In this document: piece by piece, positions 58,001 to 64,000 of the stretch
Layout of the letters: every line of letters starts with the position of its first letter
Numbering within the stretch: the first letter of the stretch is position 1
Source of the DNA: Amphibalanus amphitrite
Lineage: Eukaryota; Arthropoda; Thecostraca; Balanomorpha; Balanidae
DNA length: 64,000 bases
Assembly: GCF_019059575.1 (NCBI RefSeq)
Contig: NW_024881982.1
Coordinates: forward strand, 124,001 to 188,000
Direction of reading: 5' to 3'
Position numbers and translations under genes: made by a program
The notes under the pieces: model-generated
The model's input: only the letters and a program-made list of their open reading frames with translations
Told to the model about the DNA's origin: nothing
Database searches by the model: none

Positions 58001-59970
58001 ATGACCAAAAATATCAAATTTTCAAACCCGCGTACAAAAGTTTTGAGAAGGCGTCATGGGTAGGCACTTGACCAAAAACTGCCACAGGGCATTGCAAACG
58101 TGCCACTAAAAGTTAAACAAGATCGGTGATGTACTTTTGGAGTTATATCCATCCAAGTCAGTCAGCATTAACATAAGCGAGATGGGCATTTGAATATCAA
58201 TGTGGCCGCTGTACCAAAAACGCAGAAGTGTCATGAATAGAGACTACCACCATTCGATGGAGGTCACTTTGGACTATATATCCTGTAATTTTTGTGCATA
58301 TTGGTGAGTTCTTTTTTGTTGACTTTGGCCGTATGACCAAAAATATCAAATTTTGAAACCCGCGTACAAACGATTTGAGAAGGCGTCATGGGTAAACACT
58401 TGACCAAAAACTGCCATAGGGCCTTGCAAACGTGTCATTAAAAGATTAAAAAGAACGGTGATGTACTTTGGGAGTTATTGGCCTTTAATTCACGCAGTGT
58501 TAACATTAGCGAGATAGGCATTTGAATATCAATGTGGCCGCTGTACCAAAAACGCAGAAGTGTCATGAATAAGGACTACCACCATTCGATGGAGGTCACT
58601 TTGGACTATATATCCTGTAATTTTTGTGCATATTGGTGAGTTCTTTTTTATGACTTTAACCGCATCACAAAAAATGTCATATTTTCAAAGCCGCGTACAC
58701 AAGTTTTGAGAAGGTGTCATGAGTAGGCACTTGACCAAAAACTGCCACAGGGCATTGCAAACGTGCCACTTAAAGTTAAACATGATCGGTGATGTACTTT
58801 TGGAGTTATACTAGTCCAAGTCAGTCACCGTTAACATTAGCGAGATAGGCATTTGAATGTCAATGTGGCCGCTGTACCAAAAACGCAGAGGTGTCATGAA
58901 CCGTGAGTACCACCATTCGATGGAGACTACTTTGGACTATTTATCCTGTAATTTTTGTGCATATTGGTGTGTTCTTTTTTGTTGACTTTGGCCGTATGAC
59001 CAAAACTATCAAATTTTCAAAACTGCGTACAAAAGTTTTGAGAAGGCGTCATGGGTAGGCACTTGACCAAAAACTGCCACAGGGCATTGCAAACGTGCCA
59101 CTAAAAGTTAAACAAGATCGGTGATGTACTTTTGGAGTTATACCCATCCAAGTCAGTCAGCGTTAACATTAGCGAGATAGGCATTTGAATATCAATGTGG
59201 CCGCTGTACCAAAAACGCAGAAGTGTCATGAATAGAGACTACCACCATTCGATGGAGGTCACTTTGGACTATATATCCTGTAATTTTTGTGCATATTGGT
59301 GAGTTCTTTTTTGTTGACTTTGGCCGAATGACCAAAAATATCAAATTTTCAAACCCGCGTACAAACGATTTGAGAAGGCGTCATGGGTAGGCACTTGACC
59401 AAAAACTGCCTTATGGCCTTGCAAACGTGTCATTAAAAGATTAAAGAGAACGGTGATGTTTTTTGGGAGTTATTGGCCTTTAAGTCAGGCAGTGTTAACA
59501 TTAGCGAGATAGGCATTTGAATATAAATGTGGCCGCTGTACCAAAAACGCAGAAGTGTCATGAATAGAGACTACCACCATTCGATGGAGGTCACTTTGGA
59601 CTATATATCCTGTAATTTTTGTGCATATTGGTGAGTTCTTTTTTTATGACTTTAACCGCATCACCAAAAATGTCATATTTTCAAAGCCGCGTACACAAGT
59701 TTTGAGAAGGCGTCATGGGTAGGCATTTAACCGAAAACTGCCCCAGGGCCTTGCAAACGTGTCACCAAAAGATGAAAGAGAACGGTGATGTACTTTGGGA
59801 GTTATTGGCCTTTAAGTCAGGCAGTGTTAACATTAGCGAGATAGGCATTTGAAAATAAAAATGGCCCCTGTACCAAAAACGCAGAAGTGTCATGAATAGC
59901 GACTACCACCATTCGATGGAGGCTGCTTTGTACTATATATCCTGTAATTTTGGTGTATATTGGTGAGTTT
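55049..59970 (-). repeat. 332-bp array, right arm of element 2
   Basis: About fifteen inverted units of the same two types, then the leader in reverse to 60181. Confidence 0.9.
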
Positions 59971-60527
59971 TTTTGATGACCTGCCACTATATGACCTTGA
60001 ATGACCTTCAAAAGGAAAACAGGTATATCTCGTAAACTATTGAGTGTCATGTATTGGGATATATATTTTCAGAATCAGGGCTTTCCTGGCTACACGATGG
60101 TAGCCAAAACTTTGCATTTGGTGAGTTTTTTTGAATGTGCATTTGAAAGTGTATCTGAATATCATAGCACTTGATGCACGTAGGTACCTACCAAGTCTGG
60201 GAAGACGAACAAGTGTTCAATACTTTTGTTAAATCGAAGTTTTGGAAAAATTGTGTTGCTGTAGCCTGTAAGTTAACATGTTACAATTGTCCCCAGGTGG
60301 TGTTACTTTTGACCCCGTATCTGGGGTGAATTGTAACAGCTGAATTGACTTTTTCGGACAACAATTTTGACTCGAAAAAGAAGTTATTTCGGAAATGTTT
60401 TAACTGCGTTTTAAAGACAAAACATCATAGTTTCTGAAAATAAAAGAAAGAGCTTTATAATTGCAAACGTGTTTGCACCAGATGATAAAATGCAAAAAAA
60501 TGTTACAATTGACCCCGTTCTCCCCTA

Positions 60528-60849
60528 CACTATGTTCATTCATGACTTAAAGATGCGTAATTATAATTAAAACTTTATGTGATTTATCATTTTGATTCTA
60601 TCCGTATACAAATATCTGAGATGTATCTTTACTCAATAGTAAAAGTAATGTTACGTATTGCATCCTGAACCGGTGAATACATGCAGTCAATTTATATCTC
60701 ACTCAGTTGCACCACGGAAGGGCAGCGAGCCGCGCTCCTGACGGGTCCCGAAGTGCTGAGGCTTCAACGGGAGTAACCATACAATAATGTTTATTCTCCT
60801 GGCTCCGCTGTGTCGGGAAATCATTGTTAATTTATTTTCCTCTTCACAG
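60528..60849. other. Short spacer before a candidate exon
   Basis: AT-rich and probably intronic. It ends in the acceptor TCCTCTTCACAG. Confidence 0.4.
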
Positions 60850-60923
60850 GTGACGAACTGGTGGCGCTACCCGCCTACGGGCGCGGGGCGACGCTGGACG
60901 ATCTGAAGAACGAGCAGAGCTCC
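60850..60923 (+). CDS. Candidate internal exon, unknown protein
   Basis: After the acceptor the frame reads DELVALPAYGRGATLDDLKN, then EQSS, ending TCC/GTGAGT. At 74 nt it has both splice sites, high GC and no stop in that frame. No family is recognised and the partner exons are not found, so it could be a chance match. Confidence 0.35.
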
Positions 60924-61319
60924 GTGAGTGTTCAGTCGTCCCGCCTCAACGTTCAGAGAGCGACTTCGAGCTGCCACAGTCGAAGGTCGGTGAAGTTGCC
61001 ACAATCCTTGCAACTCATGCCGTGTTTTATCTTCCGTTCTGTTGACCATGCAAGTGCCTCTTCGAGGTGCTCTACAAGAAGGCCCTAAACATCTATTTCA
61101 CTAAGTAAAGCATCGTAGAAGATAGTGTGCTCCCTGGCTGAGTAGAGTGCAAGATGCGCGTGCGAGAGTACTGGCAATTGCGGTACGCCACTCTTGTCAT
61201 GTCGGCAGCTCAGATCTAGCACAGACCCACAGACGAAGAGTGTATACTGTATACTGCGTGGTCTGCGTGCGTTTCATGTTTCAAAGTTTTTCATGTTTAA
61301 GCGCCAAGAGTACAAAGTA

Positions 61320-62146
61320 CAGGGTGGCGCACGTAAAACCCCCGAATTTAAACTTTAATACCTTCCATGATTATTAACCAAATTTGATGATATTTTCACA
61401 TAATGTATGTAGATACACGTTTGGGATGATATTCATCCAAGTTTTAGACAAATGCATTCACGCTCAGCTGAGTTGTGCACCTTAACGTGACCACTATCGT
61501 TTTTCAGTACTTTCTCGAGGCGCTCGCGGTACGCCAGCGCTGCTTTCTAGCGCATCTCGACGGTGATCTCTGCAAAGGCGGCTCTGAGCCGACCGTGTAA
61601 CTCCGGAATGTTCGCCGTCTGCGTCAAGTATGCCTACAACTTCACAAACCCCCACATGAAAAAATTCACACGCGGGGTGAGGTCGGGCTAGCGCAGTGGC
61701 CAGGGCAAATTGGGCGAGTGCGGTGGCCAGGGCAGTTTGGGCGAAGCCCAACCTCACCCCGCGCGTGAATTTTTTCATGTGGGGGTCTGTGAAGTCGTAT
61801 GCATACTTGACGCAGACGGTGAACATTCCGGAGTTACACGGTCGGCTCAGAGCCGCCTTCGCAGAGATCACCGTCGAGATGCGCTAGAAAGCAGCGCTGG
61901 CGTACCGCGAGCGCCTCGAGAAAGTACTGAAAAACGATAGGAGTCACGTCGAGGTGCACAGCACAACTGAGCTGAACGTGAATGGATTTATCTAAAACTT
62001 GGAAGAATATCATCCCAAACGTGTATCTACATTGTATGAAAATATTCAATTTGGCTAACTATGCTGGAAGCTAACTGGGCTAACTATCCCTTAGCCAATT
62101 CAAGTTTCAAATCGGGTATTTTACGTGCGCACTGCGCAACCCCATG
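61320..62146. mobile_element. Palindromic mariner/Tc1-like derivative
   Basis: Outer ends CAGGGTGGCGCACGTAAAA and a degraded inverse (TTTTACGTGCGCAC...CCCCATG) stand next to TA (61318-61319 and 62147-62148). Two arms meet near 61725. The right arm reads LTPRVNFFMWGSVKSYAYLT, then LRAAFAEITVEM, resembling the end of arthropod mariner-type transposases (LTP.DFFLWG..K..VY). The left arm is its inverted copy. It is a transposase-less foldback made from one end of a mariner-like element. Confidence 0.65.
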
Positions 62147-62149
62147 TAT

Positions 62150-62640
62150 ACATATAGAACAAAGTTATTGGGTGGTTTGTTTGTGATCAAAGTGTCTGTG
62201 ATATAACGTAATCAAACTCATCGAGATCGAAGCCAGTGATTGTACTGTGATTGAACTATGATCAATACATGATATGTGTTAAACATGATATTTCTTAATT
62301 ACTATTTGCATTATTAGCAGTCACGTTTTATTGCACCGACTGGCAGACATCACTGTTTTATTTATTGTTTCATAATTTCGGATCCCTCGTACCGCGCGTT
62401 CACAATGCGTATCCTGCCCATAGCGTATCTGACATCTCATGGTTACACGATACTATCCGAAATGGTCATCGCATGCCATCCGTTTGACTTCATCATGAAC
62501 TTTGGTGCAAAGTATGTATAAGCAGACGATATACCATTACATTGCAGCCTAGACATAGAAATACACCAGAGGGTAAACTGAAACAGTAGCGTATATTTAA
62601 CTCGGGGTAATTTTACTCCAAGCCTTTTCAGTCATAGAAT
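62150..62640. other. Spacer, nothing recognised
   Basis: AT-rich, with no gene or bounded repeat. Confidence 0.4.
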
Positions 62641-63072
62641 TATCTTTTTGAGTTTTTGTTTCAACGTGAATTATAATGTGATTTATTTTTACTCCTTCAA
62701 TTTTTTTTTACTCTGGTGTATTTATGCTATTTACTTTTTTACACTCAGAAGCAGGGGGTGAAATCCGATTTGATATTATTACACTGGGAGTGCAATATTA
62801 CTCTCGTAAATCGCATGCTTTATTCGCCTTTACTCCCCTACACCGGGGTGTAAAATAATTACTTAGGGTTGGACTTTTAGGCACCGTACTTTTACTCCAG
62901 AGTAAGTGTATTTTTAAGCTCATGGGAGTTATTTCACAACACCCGGTGGTAAAAATAGTCGCTAATCGCCCATGTTAAAGCAATTTACACGGGGGAGTAA
63001 AATGATCACTTAGGGTTGGAGATTTAGGCACCGTAAAATTATTCCAATTTTGGGTGTACTTTTCTTTCAGTG
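62640..63072. mobile_element. CACTG-ended MITE, right copy
   Basis: The right end GGTGTACTTTTCTTTCAGTG (63053-63072) is the exact inverse of 39017-39036. Inside, TTGGA.TTTTAGGCACCGTA occurs twice (about 62870 and 63017, 147 bp apart) among TTTACTCC and GGTGTAAAA motifs. The left boundary is uncertain. Confidence 0.4.
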
Positions 63073-63073
63073 T

Positions 63074-63098
63074 GGCTTCAGGCCGAAGGCCTGAAGCC
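63074..63098. repeat. Perfect short hairpin
   Basis: GGCTTCAGGCC, 3-bp loop, GGCCTGAAGCC: an 11-bp perfect stem beside the MITE end. It is absent from the matching junction at 39016. Confidence 0.7.
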
Positions 63099-63205
63099 TG
63101 ATGCACAACCACTTAACCTAAAAATATTTGACTTACCATTGCTTGCAATCTCTTCATGCGAGTAACTTCTTCCTCATCCACGGGTAGGCAAAAATCAGTA
63201 GGTCA

Positions 63206-63255
63206 GGTTAGGTTAGGTTAGGTTAGGTTAGGTTAGGTTAGGTTAGGTTAGGTTA
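63206..63255 (+). repeat. Interstitial TTAGG telomere-type repeat
   Basis: Ten exact tandem copies of GGTTA (TTAGG in another phase), flanked by GGTCA variants. TTAGG is the telomere unit of most arthropods. Confidence 0.9.
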
Positions 63256-63303
63256 GGTCAGGTCAGGTCTAAGGTTTGGTTAAGTGTCTTGTTACCGTGC
63301 CTA

Positions 63304-63737
63304 CTGTGTAAATCTCACCCAGGTGCTGCGTGGTTTGACAACCAGGTGTGATTTACCCACTACCGAGCACACAGTGTATATCACACCCTGGTGAGATTTA
63401 CACATTGGCTAGGCCTACTGTGTAAATCACACCCAGGTGCTGCGTGGGTGCTGCGTGGTTTGACACCCAGGTGTGATTTACACACTAGGAGCACATTGTG
63501 TATATCACACCACGGTGTGATTTACGCATTTGCCGGGCCTACTGTGTAAATCACACCCAGGTGCTGCGTGGTCTGACACCCGGGTGTGATTTACACACTA
63601 GGAGCACACTGTGTATATCACACCCCGGTGTGATTTACGCATTGCCGGCCCACTGTGTAAATCACACTCCGCGTGGTGTGATATACACAGGAGTAGTGTA
63701 TTGTGTAAATCACACCCGGGTGAGGTTTACACTACAC
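63304..63737. repeat. Cluster of GTGTAAATCACACC palindromes, right copy
   Basis: About ten near-palindromes of TGTGTAAATCACACC and GGTGTGATTTACACA, partly in a ~110-bp higher-order unit that includes CAGGTGCTGCGTGG. The last units resemble the left cluster at 38453-38621 in the same orientation. Confidence 0.85.
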
Positions 63738-63740
63738 CTG

Positions 63741-64000
63741 TGCCCCCCGGACGTGACGTAGTGTGCTCGCGCGCGTGCAGGGTCTCTGCGATCGAAAAAG
63801 AGCGCTAGCAGCGCGCCACTCGACGCCGCAATTGTCAAAAGCGGCGTGTTAGTACGCTTTATTATGAATGATGTGTGTAAAAGTGAGTTTTTATGTTGTT
63901 TATTTGGAGGAAATGGTTGGAATAAATTAAGTTATTTTTATTTCTGTTGGTTGGAGTTTTTATTCAAAAGATTTCGGTCTATACCATTGATATTTACTGA
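63741..64000. other. Right edge, nothing recognised
   Basis: A short GC-rich patch (63750-63830), then AT-rich sequence to the window end. Confidence 0.4.

Larger units (their letters stand above)
50693..60181. mobile_element. Giant foldback element 2
   Basis: Same termini and leader as element 1, with its own exact 9-bp duplication AGGTACCTA (50684-50692 and 60182-60190). At 9489 bp it has about 13 units in the left arm and 15 in the right, around a centre near 55045. Units differ from those of element 1 by substitutions, for example TTACAGGATATA against TTACGGCATATA, but share the same order of blocks. Confidence 0.88.
44530..60525. mobile_element. TA-site MITE split by two giant foldback elements
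   Basis: TA (44528-44529 and 60526-60527) flanks inverted ends GGGGAGAGCGGGGTCAAATG and, in reverse, GGGGAGAACGGGGTCAATTG. Subterminal copies of GGGGACAATTGTAAC lie near 44890 and 60295. With the two inserts and one copy of each TSD removed, 949 bp remain, close to the 937 bp of the relative at 43441-44377. Confidence 0.85.

Noticed and set aside
45122-60181. CRISPR array or bacterial satellite
   Set aside because: The unit is 332 bp, inverted about two centres, and lies inside transposon ends with TSDs in a eukaryotic context.
44530-60525. Polinton/Maverick or other giant coding transposon
   Set aside because: No capsid, polymerase, integrase or long ORF of any kind; the TSDs are TA and 9 bp, not 6 bp.
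38453-63737. A single 25-kb mobile element bounded by the palindrome clusters
   Set aside because: The clusters are in the same orientation, there is no TSD, and host exons (40096-41417) lie inside. Kept only as an observation.

Overview
The window looks like gene-poor, transposon-saturated DNA from an arthropod, perhaps a crustacean. The clues are ten tandem copies of the arthropod telomere unit TTAGG near the right end, GT-AG spliced genes with GC-rich exons in an AT-rich background, and a mix of piggyBac, hAT, mariner, pogo, Mutator-like and Penelope-type elements. It is not bacterial: I see no operons or ribosome binding sites.

Host genes are few. From left to right they are: (1) a plus-strand gene of cysteine-rich follistatin-N-like modules, one or two per phase-1 exon, ending at 4904; (2) a complete three-exon minus-strand homologue of DNPH1, the deoxynucleotide N-hydrolase, at 7527-9631, convergent with gene 1; (3) a damaged THAP zinc-finger locus whose two exons (22897-23010 and 33995-34150) lie on either side of a 10.5-kb LTR retroelement; (4) an unassigned final exon at 36976-37139; (5) the last two exons of an unknown gene at 40096-41417, whose intron is almost entirely a MITE; and (6) an isolated candidate exon at 60850-60923. 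A SWIM-like zinc-finger relic lies at 20624-20908.

Most of the rest is mobile DNA, and many elements can be bounded by target-site duplications (TSDs). They are a pogo/Tigger element with transposase (973-3904); two piggyBac-like MITEs with G-tract hairpins at both ends (5861-7049, 40251-41231); an unassigned 2.5-kb element (10777-13255) holding a 950-bp element (12271-13220); two palindromic Penelope-like copies (14181-15572, 41473-43271), the second with hammerhead-ribozyme-like motifs at both ends; a Mutator-like element with 0.9-kb inverted repeats (15719-19060) holding a hAT MITE; a young LTR retroelement without recognisable coding capacity (23073-33568); a hAT MITE built of AP-1-type sites (36286-36833); two TA-site MITEs (43441-44377, 44530-60525); and a palindromic mariner derivative (61320-62146).

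The most striking structure is 44530-60525. A roughly 950-bp TA-site MITE was invaded twice, 13 bp apart (22 bp with the second target duplication), by giant foldback elements of 5.5 and 9.5 kb. Each has its own perfect 9-bp TSD and ends in ACGTGCATCAAG. Their arms are long inverted arrays of a ~332-bp repeat, with 43 copies in total. This resembles the Drosophila Foldback design, with 9-bp TSDs and long inverted repeats made of tandem units, but with a far longer repeat unit.
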